Of a DNA stretch of 64,000 bases, positions 10,089 through 18,235 are shown piece after piece. The notes under the pieces are model-generated. The model did no database searches and was not told the DNA's origin. It saw only the letters and a program-made list of their open reading frames with translations. Numbering within the stretch: position 1 is the stretch's first letter; each line of letters begins with the position of its first letter. This DNA comes from Paenibacillus azoreducens (GTDB lineage Bacteria; Bacillota; Bacilli; Paenibacillales; Paenibacillaceae): assembly GCF_021654775.1 (NCBI RefSeq), contig NZ_AP025343.1, positions 4,803,501-4,867,500 on the forward strand, read 5' to 3'. A program made the translations under genes and the position numbers.

Positions 10089-11505
10089 CAAATAACTCCC
10101 GAAAGAGACTTACGAATCTCCGCAGTCCCTCCCGCAGCTGTTGTTCGTTCAAATATGAATAGCTCATCCGAATCCACGAATTCAACTCCCGGAGCGGGTC
10201 GCAAATTGTGCCTGGCACAAAAGTGATGGATTGCTCCATGCTTTTGCCCAAAAGCTCATCCATCAGGACCGATTCCGGCAGCTTGATCCATAAATTAAAT
10301 CCGCCGGCCGGGCTTCTCCACTGCCAGCCTGTGCCGGACAATTCCTCTTCCATAATGTCCTTGCGGATCGCCAGCGCCGTCCGCAGCTTCTCCATATGCT
10401 GCTGCATGCGTTCCGAAAAGAAGTAATGCAAAAAGATCTTTTGGTTGAGCAGCGGCGTCCCGTTATCGGATAAGGATTTTGCCTTGATCAAATAGTTCAT
10501 GATGCCCTGCCGGCATGCCACCATGGCTATGCTTAAGCCCGGGGAAATATATTTGCTGAAGCTGCGGATATATATGACGTATCCGGATGTATCGTAGGCA
10601 AAAAAAGGCGAAGGCGGCGCTTTTCCGAAATAAATATCCGGACAGGGATCGTCTTCCACCAACAAACAATGATATTCAGCCGCCAGATCGACCAGCCGCT
10701 TCCTTTGTTCCGCAGGAACGGTGTATCCCGTTGGATTATGGAAGGTAGGATTCATATAAAAAAGACGGGGTTTGTGATTTTGCATCATCTCTTCTATCTG
10801 TTCCAGGCAATAACCGTCCGGGGTGATCTCGATCGGAATAATGCTCGCCCCCTGTCTCCTGAACACGTCAATCGCCGGACTATAAGTAGGCCGTTCCAAC
10901 AATACAACGTCCCGCGGTTTGACCAAAACTCTTGCGATGAGATCGATGGCTTCCTGCGAACCGGAGGTAATCAGAATTTCATCTTTGGTCAAATCAAAGC
11001 GATACCGATCCGTAAAATATCGGCTTAAAGCTTCCCGAAGCTCCGCATCTCCCTGCGTGGTGGAGTAGGTTCCCAGCACCTTCGGATAGAGATCAAACAC
11101 CTTTTTTACATATTCGGAAAAATACCGGTTGGGCAAAAGATTAGGATCTAAAAGCGCTTTGGAAAACTGATAAACGGCCTCCACCTGATGGATTTCGGAA
11201 AGATGGCTTTCATGAACGTAAGCGGAGACGATTGGGTCCTGCTGCACGGCAGGCGGCAGCACACTCCCCGGCTGCACGTAATATCCGGATTTATCCTTCA
11301 CGTACACTTTGTTATTTTCTTTTAACAGTTGATAAGCTTTGAAGACGGTTAGTCGGTGCACTTCGAATTCCGCTGCCAAAACGCGAACGGAAGGGAGCTT
11401 ATCGTGAGCTTTCCATTCCCCGCGCCTGATCCGCTCCAAAAGATAGTCGTAAACCTGTTCAAAAAGTTTATCCGAATAAGCATTCGGGAAAAGTTCTTTT
11501 TTCAT
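10081..11505 (-). CDS. MocR-family (GntR/aminotransferase) regulator
   Basis: A 474-residue fusion of an N-terminal GntR winged helix (about 10-75, KLPSVRVLAAEFEVHRLTVFKAYQLL) and a fold-type I aminotransferase domain. The PLP lysine is in the SFSKYISPGLS block. Such proteins are PLP-dependent activators or repressors of adjacent genes. The ATG at 11505 is preferred over an upstream one because GGGAGGGG precedes it. It is divergent from an EamA exporter, the usual MocR arrangement, so it probably regulates that transporter. It does not look like PdxR, since no pdxST genes are nearby. Confidence 0.9.
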   Translation of the reverse strand: MKKELFPNAYSDKLFEQVYDYLLERIRRGEWKAHDKLPSVRVLAAEFEVHRLTVFKAYQLLKENNKVYVKDKSGYYVQPGSVLPPAVQQDPIVSAYVHESHLSEIHQVEAVYQFSKALLDPNLLPNRYFSEYVKKVFDLYPKVLGTYSTTQGDAELREALSRYFTDRYRFDLTKDEILITSGSQEAIDLIARVLVKPRDVVLLERPTYSPAIDVFRRQGASIIPIEITPDGYCLEQIEEMMQNHKPRLFYMNPTFHNPTGYTVPAEQRKRLVDLAAEYHCLLVEDDPCPDIYFGKAPPSPFFAYDTSGYVIYIRSFSKYISPGLSIAMVACRQGIMNYLIKAKSLSDNGTPLLNQKIFLHYFFSERMQQHMEKLRTALAIRKDIMEEELSGTGWQWRSPAGGFNLWIKLPESVLMDELLGKSMEQSITFVPGTICDPLRELNSWIRMSYSYLNEQQLREGLRRFVSLFRELFGE

Positions 11506-11598
11506 GGCTCCCCTCCCTTTCTCCACATTATATATCATTCGCCGGAAATCTGTTCTGTCATTCTTAATCTGTTCTATTTCTATCCCTATAAAATAAGA

Positions 11599-11708
11599 AA
11601 AGCGTCAATCATCGAACTTTCATGGAAGACAGACCGCTCTTAGCAGATGTTTTCTCGCGATGATAGAAATGTTCAGCTTCGCTGAAAACTTTTAATTCTA
11701 TCATCTTA
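11599..11708 (+). repeat. Three-hairpin interspersed repeat, copy 2
   Basis: Closely matches the copy at 38240-38350. The third hairpin pairs GATGATAGAA (11659-11668) with TTCTATCATC (11696-11705) and encloses TTCAGC/GCTGAA. Base changes relative to the other copy keep the pairing. It lies in the 5' region of the EamA gene. Confidence 0.7.
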
Positions 11709-11729
11709 ATCATACAAGGAGGAGTAGAC

Positions 11730-12659
11730 ATGATATTTGTGAATTATTTACTGATGTGCCTGGTGTTCGGGACGACCTTTTTGGCTATTAAAGTGGGGAT
11801 CGACGCGGGAACGCCGCCTTTATTCTCGGCCGGCATCCGCTTTCTGGCTGCAGGGGGCATTTTATTGTTATGGATGGTTGCCAAAAGAAAAGCAAAATTC
11901 TCCCTATTGCTTCGCAAGGAGATGTTTTTGACGGGAATAGGACTAACTTTCGGCGTGTTTGCGCCGCTTTATTGGGCCGAGCAGTATTTGAGCTCCGGGA
12001 TTGCGGCTATTTTATCGGCGACGGCGCCTCTCATGATTCTGCTGCTTCAAACCGCGATTGCCCGGCAGCGGCTGTCGCTCAGTTCTTTGGCAGGTTGTCT
12101 TATAGGTTCTGCCGGCGTCGTTTTGCTGCTTTTGCCCGGCCTTACCGTCAGCTTCAGCAAGTTATGGATGCTTGGGTGCATCGCGGTTTTATTGGGCCAA
12201 GTTTTTTATTCCGCCGGTACCGTATATTCGCGCCGTGTCGTGCAGCGGTTTCAAGATACATCTCCCATCGCCTTGAATGCGGCCCAAATGATGTATGGTG
12301 GCGTACTGCTGCTCGCTTTATCCCTATTTACGGAAAATACTCGCTTAGAGAATCTGCTGGCGCCAAACGCGGCTATGTCGCTTTTATATTTAATCATTGT
12401 CGGTTCCATGACGGGACATACCATTTTCTACTGGCTGATCGCCAAAACCAACCCGGTGTTTCCATCCACCTGGCTTTATATCTCGCCGCTTATTGCCCTT
12501 TGTCTTGGCGCTGTTTTGTACGGGGAGCAAGTTTCGGTTGTATCGGTATTCGGCGGAATCACGATTATCATCGGAATTATCGTCATCAACCTGGATAATT
12601 TGAAAGCACTAGTGTTCAAAAACAAATCTGAGGTAAAGAAAGCCGGTGAGGCGGTATGA
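11730..12659 (+). CDS. EamA/DMT-family transporter
   Basis: A 309-residue inner-membrane protein with about ten hydrophobic helices in two homologous EamA halves (GTTFLAIKVG near the start; second half from about residue 150). Family members export amino acids or metabolites. An AAGGAGGAG site precedes the ATG. The divergent MocR gene suggests PLP- or amino-acid-linked control. The substrate cannot be told from sequence. Confidence 0.88.
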   Translation: MIFVNYLLMCLVFGTTFLAIKVGIDAGTPPLFSAGIRFLAAGGILLLWMVAKRKAKFSLLLRKEMFLTGIGLTFGVFAPLYWAEQYLSSGIAAILSATAPLMILLLQTAIARQRLSLSSLAGCLIGSAGVVLLLLPGLTVSFSKLWMLGCIAVLLGQVFYSAGTVYSRRVVQRFQDTSPIALNAAQMMYGGVLLLALSLFTENTRLENLLAPNAAMSLLYLIIVGSMTGHTIFYWLIAKTNPVFPSTWLYISPLIALCLGAVLYGEQVSVVSVFGGITIIIGIIVINLDNLKALVFKNKSEVKKAGEAV

Positions 12660-12835
12660 GCGGTCGATATATACAATATGAGCAGACAGTAACGGTATGG
12701 CTGGTATGTGCGGTCGGTATAACAGTATGAGCAGGCCGTTACACTATGGCTGGTATGAGCTGGCCGGTATAGCCGTTATAGCGGGTATAAGCGTTGGTAT
12801 AGCGTTATGAGCCGCCGGTAAGGCGGAGCATTCAA
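12660..12835. repeat. Degenerate short tandem repeat
   Basis: Irregular repeats of GGTATGAGC/GGTATAGC-like units follow the EamA stop. No ORF with a ribosome site was seen. Confidence 0.5.
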
Positions 12836-12849
12836 CCATGTTGGTGATC

Positions 12850-13115
12850 CAACGAAACTGCGAAGGCTGCTCGATTCTAACGAAACTACGAATCGCTATT
12901 TGAGAAAAATTAGGCTGTTAAAAATTTTAACGAAACTACGAATCGTTATTTGGCTAAAAAAGAAGGTGTTGAAGCCATTTTTCGCCTGAATAACGATCCT
13001 GTGTTTCGTTAGATTTTTTTTGGCCCCGTTTTTGTGGCTATAACGCTTCTCAGTTTCGTTAGCCGATTGAGCGACTGCAGTCGAGTGTTTCGACCACGTC
13101 TCTCAGTTTTGTTAA
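12850..13115. repeat. Modular TAACG dyad element, locus A
   Basis: Left units TAACGAAACTACGAATCG occur at 12878 and 12928, with a divergent one at 12850. Inverted units ending GTTTCGTTA occur at 12990-13011 and 13040-13061, with a weaker one at 13096-13114. The whole could fold into one large dyad. The same plan with a different core (TAACGGACA) recurs at 35450-35631. No gene is visible. Confidence 0.65.
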
Positions 13116-13239
13116 CTGATTCAGCAACCCCAGAAGGTACAGTTAGTTACTAGCATCCGAGTCATTGGCTCTTCCGTTCGGGTTATACATCAAACTAGAA
13201 CCCCGGTATGAGTTATCGAGTCATCTCCTCTAAATCAAA

Positions 13240-13267
13240 TTGACTTGAATGTATTTTATAATATAAT
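13240..13267 (+). promoter_or_regulatory. Promoter of the XRE-cupin gene
   Basis: TTGACT (13240-13245) and TATAAT (13262-13267) are 16 bases apart, about 45 bases before the start codon. Confidence 0.7.
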
Positions 13268-13313
13268 AAATGTATAATATAACATACAGACATAAAGGAG
13301 ATGAACCTTTTCG

Positions 13314-13871
13314 ATGGACTCCATCCATATCCGGATCGGAAATAATTTGGGACGGATTCGAAAGCAAAGAAACCTCAGTCTGGATAAAATGGCGGAGCTG
13401 ACGGGCGTCAGCAAAGGCATGCTTCATCAAATCGAGCGGGGGAATACGCAGCCTACGGTCACGACGTTATGGAAAATTGCCACCGGACTGCAAATTTCTT
13501 TTTCTTCGCTGCTGAAGGATGACCAGGCATCCGTCTCCATCTCAGTACGCAAAGACATCCCTGATGTCACGGAAGACGACGGCAGATGCAGCGTGTACAT
13601 GCTCTTTCCGTTTGATCCGCACACCCGCATGGAGCTGTTTACCATCGTGCTGAATCCGGGAGGCAATTATATATCATCCCCGCATAATGACGGCGTCCAG
13701 GAGTATATTACCGTCACTTCGGGTATTTTCAAGCTTCAGGTTGGCGATGAGGTATACAACTTGCAGGAGGGAAGCGCCGTCCGTTTTGCCGGCAATGTGC
13801 AGCACCGTTACATGAATCCGTCGGATGAGGACACAACCATCCAGGTCATTATGTATTATGCAGAAACCTGA
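13314..13871 (+). CDS. XRE-family regulator with cupin domain
   Basis: A 185-residue regulator with an N-terminal helix-turn-helix (about 8-62, LGRIRKQRNLSLDKMAELTGVSKGMLHQIE in three pieces of the HTH) and a C-terminal small-molecule-binding cupin barrel (about 110-180, with HNDGVQEYITV and the AGNVQHRY histidine). This is the SutR/PuuR-like architecture. AAGGAGATG precedes the ATG. It is followed 40 bases later by a YbaK-type gene, probably in one transcript. Confidence 0.88.
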   Translation: MDSIHIRIGNNLGRIRKQRNLSLDKMAELTGVSKGMLHQIERGNTQPTVTTLWKIATGLQISFSSLLKDDQASVSISVRKDIPDVTEDDGRCSVYMLFPFDPHTRMELFTIVLNPGGNYISSPHNDGVQEYITVTSGIFKLQVGDEVYNLQEGSAVRFAGNVQHRYMNPSDEDTTIQVIMYYAET

Positions 13872-13911
13872 TTTTTTTCGCCGTGAATGAAACCAAGGAG
13901 GGAATCATGCT

Positions 13912-14388
13912 GTGAATCCGTTAAAAGAAAGCGCACAACGCATACAAGATAAACTGTCGGAATTGGGTTATACCCATCAAGTGGTGGAATTGCCTGAAAG
14001 CACACGCACGGCCCAGGAGGCCGCGGCTGCAATCGGCTGCGAAGTTGCGCAAATCGCCAAATCGATTATTTTCCGCCTCCAGCCTTCGGATAAGGCACTG
14101 CTCGTCGTTACCAGCGGCGTCAACCGCGTCAATGAAAAACATCTCGCCAACACACTGCATGAAAAGCTCGGCAAGGCCGATGCGGACTTCGTGCGCGAAC
14201 GTACGGGATTTGTTATTGGCGGAGTTGCGCCGATAGGCCATCTTGACCCGATCAGGACCTTGATCGACGAAGACCTTTTGCAATTCGACACGATCTGGGC
14301 CGCAGCAGGGCATCCAAAAGCCGTATTTGAATTAACGCCGGATGAACTCGTCAATATGACCGGCGGACAAGTCTTATCCGTCAAATAG
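13912..14388 (+). CDS. YbaK/EbsC-family aminoacyl-tRNA deacylase
   Basis: A 158-residue cytosolic protein of the YbaK/ProX editing family, which hydrolyses misacylated tRNAs. The core includes the conserved lysine in AQIAKSIIFRL near residue 47 and GGVAPIGH near residue 103. The start is GTG at 13912, placed after AAGGAGGG; the nearby ATG (13907) runs into a stop. It follows the XRE-cupin regulator. Which tRNA it edits is unknown. Confidence 0.88.
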   Translation: MNPLKESAQRIQDKLSELGYTHQVVELPESTRTAQEAAAAIGCEVAQIAKSIIFRLQPSDKALLVVTSGVNRVNEKHLANTLHEKLGKADADFVRERTGFVIGGVAPIGHLDPIRTLIDEDLLQFDTIWAAAGHPKAVFELTPDELVNMTGGQVLSVK

Positions 14389-14402
14389 TTTTCCAAATCT
14401 AA

Positions 14403-14444
14403 AAAACCCCGGAGGATTCACCTTTCGAACCATCCGGGGTTTGC
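14403..14444. terminator. Terminator after the YbaK-type gene
   Basis: AAACCCCGGA pairs with TCCGGGGTTT around an 18-base loop. T residues follow on the plus strand and A residues precede, so it may work both ways. Confidence 0.75.
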
Positions 14445-14495
14445 CGCTATATGTCCTTTTTATGTGCAGGTAAAAACCGATCGCAAGATCGAAAA

Positions 14496-14942
14496 TTACG
14501 GGATTTCAAGTAGACGTATGATTTCTCCATCCACGAGTTCATCGCTGACTTTTTTGAATCCTAATGATTCATACAGTTCACCGGCAACTTCGTTGTTCGG
14601 CCTATGTCCAATCATGATTTTTTTACACTGCATCATACGCATTTCTTCAATCATTTTTTTCAAGCCAGCCTTTCCGAAACCTTTGCCTTGGTGCTTTTCG
14701 TCAATCATTAAGGCAGGAATCCAGAAGTTGCCGTTCTCATCCGGTTTCGTACAAAAAACGATAAATCCGACCAAATCGTCATTCCAATACACGCCGCGCA
14801 ATTCCAACTCTTCCACATACTTCGATTCGGCGATCCAGAACACAACGGGAAACGGGAACACGTTCAGTTGTTCTTGTTTAACTTTGAGCTGAGCGCAATC
14901 ATACCAGTTCTCATCAGACACCGGCTTTAGTGAAATTTCCAT
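14496..14942 (-). CDS. GNAT-family N-acetyltransferase
   Basis: A 148-residue acetyl-CoA-dependent transferase. The acetyl-CoA loop is visible as MIDEKHQGKGFGKAGLKKMI (about residues 78-97), followed by NNEVAGELYESLGFKK, the usual motif B and C-terminal strand. AGGAGG precedes the ATG. The N-terminal half resembles spermidine/amine acetyltransferases, but the substrate cannot be assigned. A short leader ORF and hairpin lie upstream. Confidence 0.87.
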   Translation of the reverse strand: MEISLKPVSDENWYDCAQLKVKQEQLNVFPFPVVFWIAESKYVEELELRGVYWNDDLVGFIVFCTKPDENGNFWIPALMIDEKHQGKGFGKAGLKKMIEEMRMMQCKKIMIGHRPNNEVAGELYESLGFKKVSDELVDGEIIRLLEIP

Positions 14943-14967
14943 CGATCATTCCTCCTGAATTTGGATT

Positions 14968-14998
14968 CACGGAGGAAATATGCCGTTCCTCCGTGCCT
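14968..14998. other. Strong hairpin upstream of the GNAT gene
   Basis: CACGGAGGAA and TTCCTCCGTG form a perfect 10-bp stem with a short loop, 25-55 bases before the GNAT start. No T-run follows on the minus strand. Pairing hides a GGAGG sequence. Confidence 0.5.
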
Positions 14999-15047
14999 AA
15001 AACATAACCTTCCTTACTGCAACCACCATTGTCTGAATATTTTCCAT
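14997..15047 (-). CDS. Possible 16-residue leader peptide
   Basis: ATG at 15047 is preceded by GAAGGGAGTGATG and encodes MENIQTMVVAVRKVMF before TAG. The stop lies at the base of the strong hairpin in front of the GNAT gene. This resembles leader-peptide control, but no homologue is recognised. Confidence 0.3.
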   Translation of the reverse strand: MENIQTMVVAVRKVMF

Positions 15048-15172
15048 ACCACATCACTCCCTTCAAATAATAAAGACGAACCGAAACGGATCGTTTAATG
15101 TCTATTTCAGTTCTGTGAGAATTTTGCAAAATCCTGATGTAAAAACAGCTTCAGCAAACCGCGCATGTATCA

Positions 15173-15931
15173 CTAGCCTTCCCGCTCCCCGGGCTTGCTT
15201 CCCGTTACGATACGGACCGGGGGAAAGATCAGCCAATGCGGACCGACAACCCTTACATCAAGAGCGCCAAGCTTTACAAACACTTCCGCATATTCCCCCA
15301 CATGCTGAAAATCAAGAATGGCGAACCTCCCGCCGGGTTTAAGCACGCGCATGATTTCCCCTAAAGCCCGGGAGCGATCAACCGAATTTTTAATGTTATG
15401 AATCGCCAAGCTGGAGACCACCACATCAAAATCGTTGTCCGTAAACGGCATATTTCGCGCATCGCCGCTAATGATCTCCACCCGATCCGCCACCCCTTCA
15501 ATGCGGGCGTTTGCCCTTGTCACTTCGGGGTCATTTCCGGACTGATCCTGTTTGTTCCAGATATCAACGCCGACAGCTTTACCTGTCGTCAGTCTGCGGG
15601 CCGCCGCATTCAACACGAGCCCCCTGCCGCAGCCGACATCGAGCACTTTCTCATCCCCGCGGGGAGCAACGAGATCAAGCAGCCGCTCCCGTTCGCGAAA
15701 CTTTCCCACTTTGCTGCTCCATACCATATACAGCGCTTCAACCGTCCCAATCAAACAGGTAAGCAAAAATACGACACCCATCGTTATTCCCAGCCACTGC
15801 AGCCGTGCCGGGAACACAAAAAAGGCAGCCACGCCAATCATTAGAAATCCGATTCCCATCAGCGACAGGTTACGGACAACGATCGGAGCATCAATACCAT
15901 AGTTGCCTTTCTGTTTTGGAACTTGCTGCAT
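15173..15931 (-). CDS. Membrane-anchored class I SAM methyltransferase
   Basis: Residues 15-70 form two transmembrane helices. The rest is a methyltransferase domain with the SAM-binding motif VLDVGCGRGLVL near residue 97, SGDARNMPF, and VLKPGGRFAILD. Total length is 252 residues. The ATG at 15931 lies 8 bases after AGGAGG and is preferred over a GTG three codons upstream. The substrate is unknown; the membrane anchor suggests a lipid, quinone or envelope target. Confidence 0.85.
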   Translation of the reverse strand: MQQVPKQKGNYGIDAPIVVRNLSLMGIGFLMIGVAAFFVFPARLQWLGITMGVVFLLTCLIGTVEALYMVWSSKVGKFRERERLLDLVAPRGDEKVLDVGCGRGLVLNAAARRLTTGKAVGVDIWNKQDQSGNDPEVTRANARIEGVADRVEIISGDARNMPFTDNDFDVVVSSLAIHNIKNSVDRSRALGEIMRVLKPGGRFAILDFQHVGEYAEVFVKLGALDVRVVGPHWLIFPPVRIVTGSKPGEREG

Positions 15932-15940
15932 TACCCTCAC

Positions 15941-16462
15941 CTCCTGAATTTTCCTATCGACTTCTTATAAAATTGTATCATCCGCATGCATAAACATGCT
16001 TAAATCCTCTTCTGTTTGATCCACTAACACGAATTTCGAGTTCTACATTTTTTCATCAGGATTCGGGTATGCGCCTAGTACTCCAACTTGGATAATAGCG
16101 TCAAACTGATAGCCTATTCTGGTTCGCAAACAGTCTAAAACCCTAAGATATGAAATATTCTGCCGTGAATATCTCCTACGAATGCATTCTTCATAGTCTC
16201 CCCTTATCCGTTTAGCATACAACGTTAACCAATGCAAAATTACAGACACCGGATGATGTTCATCTTTTATATTATGCTATCGACTTGCTTTTAATATAGG
16301 ACAAAAACAATTTAAAAAAATTTTCCTTTCAAGCTTACTATGACTAGGATTTAGAATAGTCTTATGGGTGAATTATGGTGCTGTGGTAATCACCTCCTAA
16401 TTCCTATTTGTAACCATGGGAAAATCCACTTTCACAATAGCACCTGAAAACTATAATTTGAT
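15941..16462. other. Gene-poor AT-rich stretch
   Basis: No convincing gene was found. A 68-codon minus-strand frame at 16043-16249 lacks a ribosome site and recognisable sequence. Confidence 0.5.
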
Positions 16463-16490
16463 ATAAAAAATAACCGCCCTTTACAGGGCA
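16463..16490 (-). terminator. erm terminator
   Basis: Minus-strand GCCCT GTAA AGGGC is followed by GGTTATTTTTT, about 70 bases after the erm stop. Confidence 0.6.
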
Positions 16491-16562
16491 GCTATGAAGT
16501 TGCTTTGGATCTACTACAAAATCAATTATTTATCTTTTCTCTGATCAAAAGTCGCTGATCCT

Positions 16563-17426
16563 TTACCGCTTCTTCTTATGCGTTCTAAAGTTCTTCGGTA
16601 TCTTCGGCCACCGGTAGGATTCAACGTGCTGAAGCATGGCAAGAAAGAGCTGGCCCCACTGCTCTTCCGTAAGATGACCGATTGGCTGATTCCGATCGAT
16701 TCCGAACATCCTCGCCAACTTAGCGATTTGCGGAGGCGTGAAGACTTCTACCAGGGCTGCAACCAAGGGTAACTGCGGCAATCGGAGTCCATTCGCAGCC
16801 AGCGCCTTAAACCTGATATGATGATGCGGAGGAACCGCAGGTTTCTTCTTTCTGCTAACCGTTAAAATTGCTGATTCCACGCGGGGCGGCGGTGAGAAAT
16901 GGCTTGACGATACCGATCGGACGAGCTTAAAATCAAACCACATTCTCCATGCGAGAATGCGCGGGTTCGTGATCGGAACTGCGGTAAAGCGTTTGGCCGC
17001 CCCTTTCTCAACGATGAGTGCTGCTCGCTGCAGGTGCACGGTTGGTACGTCTAACAGCTTTCCGAGGATCGGCGTGGTAATCGAGTACGGAATGTTGGCC
17101 ACCACCGAGAACGGCTTCCGCGGCAAATTCAGCTGCAAAACATCCATCTGATGGATTCGGATATTCGTTTTATCTTGTATCTTACTCGCAAGCTTACGGA
17201 CAAATCCGGGATCATTCTCAATAGCCAGTACGCTCGCGGCTATCTCTGCCAGCGGGAAGGTGATGGCTCCGGTCCCCGCCCCGATATCCAATACAGTGTC
17301 CGTTGAATTGATTTTCGCCAGATCAATCAAATCCTGGACTATACGATCATTGATTAACAAATGCTGTGATGAAAAGTTGGTCGATACCTTGGACTTTTCA
17401 TGACGTTTTGGAACATTTTTGGACAT
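16563..17426 (-). CDS. erm: 23S rRNA adenine-N6 methyltransferase (Erm)
   Basis: Erm enzymes methylate A2058 of 23S rRNA and give resistance to macrolides, lincosamides and streptogramin B. The 287-residue product has NFSSQHLL near residue 17, SAM motif DIGAGTGAITFPLA near residue 46, and the catalytic NIPYSITTPIL near residue 115. The long basic C-terminus resembles the Erm(D)/Erm(34)-like group more than ErmC. GAGGTG precedes the ATG. The upstream leader ORF and attenuator indicate inducible expression. It may be an intrinsic gene, since no mobility genes flank it. Confidence 0.93.
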   Translation of the reverse strand: MSKNVPKRHEKSKVSTNFSSQHLLINDRIVQDLIDLAKINSTDTVLDIGAGTGAITFPLAEIAASVLAIENDPGFVRKLASKIQDKTNIRIHQMDVLQLNLPRKPFSVVANIPYSITTPILGKLLDVPTVHLQRAALIVEKGAAKRFTAVPITNPRILAWRMWFDFKLVRSVSSSHFSPPPRVESAILTVSRKKKPAVPPHHHIRFKALAANGLRLPQLPLVAALVEVFTPPQIAKLARMFGIDRNQPIGHLTEEQWGQLFLAMLQHVESYRWPKIPKNFRTHKKKR

Positions 17427-17449
17427 AAAAAAGCACCTCGTTCATTCGT

Positions 17450-17530
17450 AATAAGAAATGAAAAAGGTACAGCACAAATAAACCTATGCCATTATCAAAA
17501 TAATGACAGGTCTATAAGTTTCTGTACCTC
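17450..17530 (-). promoter_or_regulatory. erm transcription attenuator
   Basis: In the minus-strand RNA GAGGTACAG, just after the leader stop, pairs with CTGTACCTTTTT, with an inner CATTAT/ATAATG hairpin. The result is a terminator in front of erm. The leader sequence CTCGTT can instead pair with AACGAG next to the erm ribosome site. This suggests ermK-like transcription attenuation, possibly with translational control. Confidence 0.75.
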
Positions 17531-17602
17531 TTATTTTCTTAAACGAGTGAATGAGATGCTGTGCATGAATTGGATGCACTGCATGCTTGTAATGCCTAGC
17601 AT
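17531..17602 (-). CDS. Erm leader peptide
   Basis: ATG at 17602 follows GGAGG. The 23-residue peptide is MLGITSMQCIQFMHS followed by ISFTRLRK. The RLR motif near its end matches the +X+ macrolide-arrest motif of ErmD-type leaders. Internal ATGs would give a shorter MHSISFTRLRK form. Stalling here under macrolide would let RNA polymerase pass the attenuator that follows. Confidence 0.8.
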   Translation of the reverse strand: MLGITSMQCIQFMHSISFTRLRK

Positions 17603-17725
17603 GAAAGAGTATCCTCCAAAAATGAAATGAGAATCGATAAGTTTAATATAACAGATACCTATGAAGCTTTACAATGGCGGTCTTTTGCATGCCAAGAATG
17701 CCTTAATTTATCGTTCACGAATAAT

Positions 17726-18208
17726 TCAAGTCGTTCGCTTCCGTTTGATTTCTAACTCGGGTTTCGTAACGTATTCCATATAATGAACATGACCGTCAAG
17801 ATCCAGATATGCTTGATACCGGGTCCGAATCGCAGGCGAAGTGATCATCTCCAACACTTTGTCCCTTGGAACCCAGCGGCTTTCCGACGTTTCATCCGAT
17901 GTGCCCAGTTCTCCGCCCACAGGTCTGCATATATAATCCAACATAACCTTTGTAGGTATATCTGTCACTCTATCATGCCATTTATTAGTTCCCGTGTTGG
18001 AGTACACGCCAATCAAGATAGAAACCTCAGTCTCAATCCCGCTTTCCTCCTTTATCTCCCTGGCGAGCGCATCCATTAGGTTTTCTCCCGTTTCCACCTG
18101 CCCACCGGGAAATACCCATCCGCCATGGATTGTCTGCACCAATAAAATATTCCCCTGCCCATCTTCCACGATTCCGCCTGCCGCTACAATATGCGTTGGC
18201 ATTGCCAT
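17726..18208 (-). CDS. NUDIX hydrolase
   Basis: A 160-residue hydrolase of nucleoside-diphosphate-linked substrates. The NUDIX box is complete: GGQVETGENLMDALAREIKE then ESG, residues about 36-58, with the catalytic REIKEE glutamates. Alternating strands before and after fit the fold. GAGG precedes the ATG. It is followed by the erm leader region, but a separate promoter is likely. Substrate unknown. Confidence 0.9.
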   Translation of the reverse strand: MAMPTHIVAAGGIVEDGQGNILLVQTIHGGWVFPGGQVETGENLMDALAREIKEESGIETEVSILIGVYSNTGTNKWHDRVTDIPTKVMLDYICRPVGGELGTSDETSESRWVPRDKVLEMITSPAIRTRYQAYLDLDGHVHYMEYVTKPELEIKRKRTT

Positions 18209-18235
18209 TTTTCAAACCTCGCTTCAATCAGGCTT

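Noticed and set aside
16043..16249. 68-codon minus-strand ORF
   Set aside because: It starts with GTG without a ribosome site and has no recognisable protein pattern.
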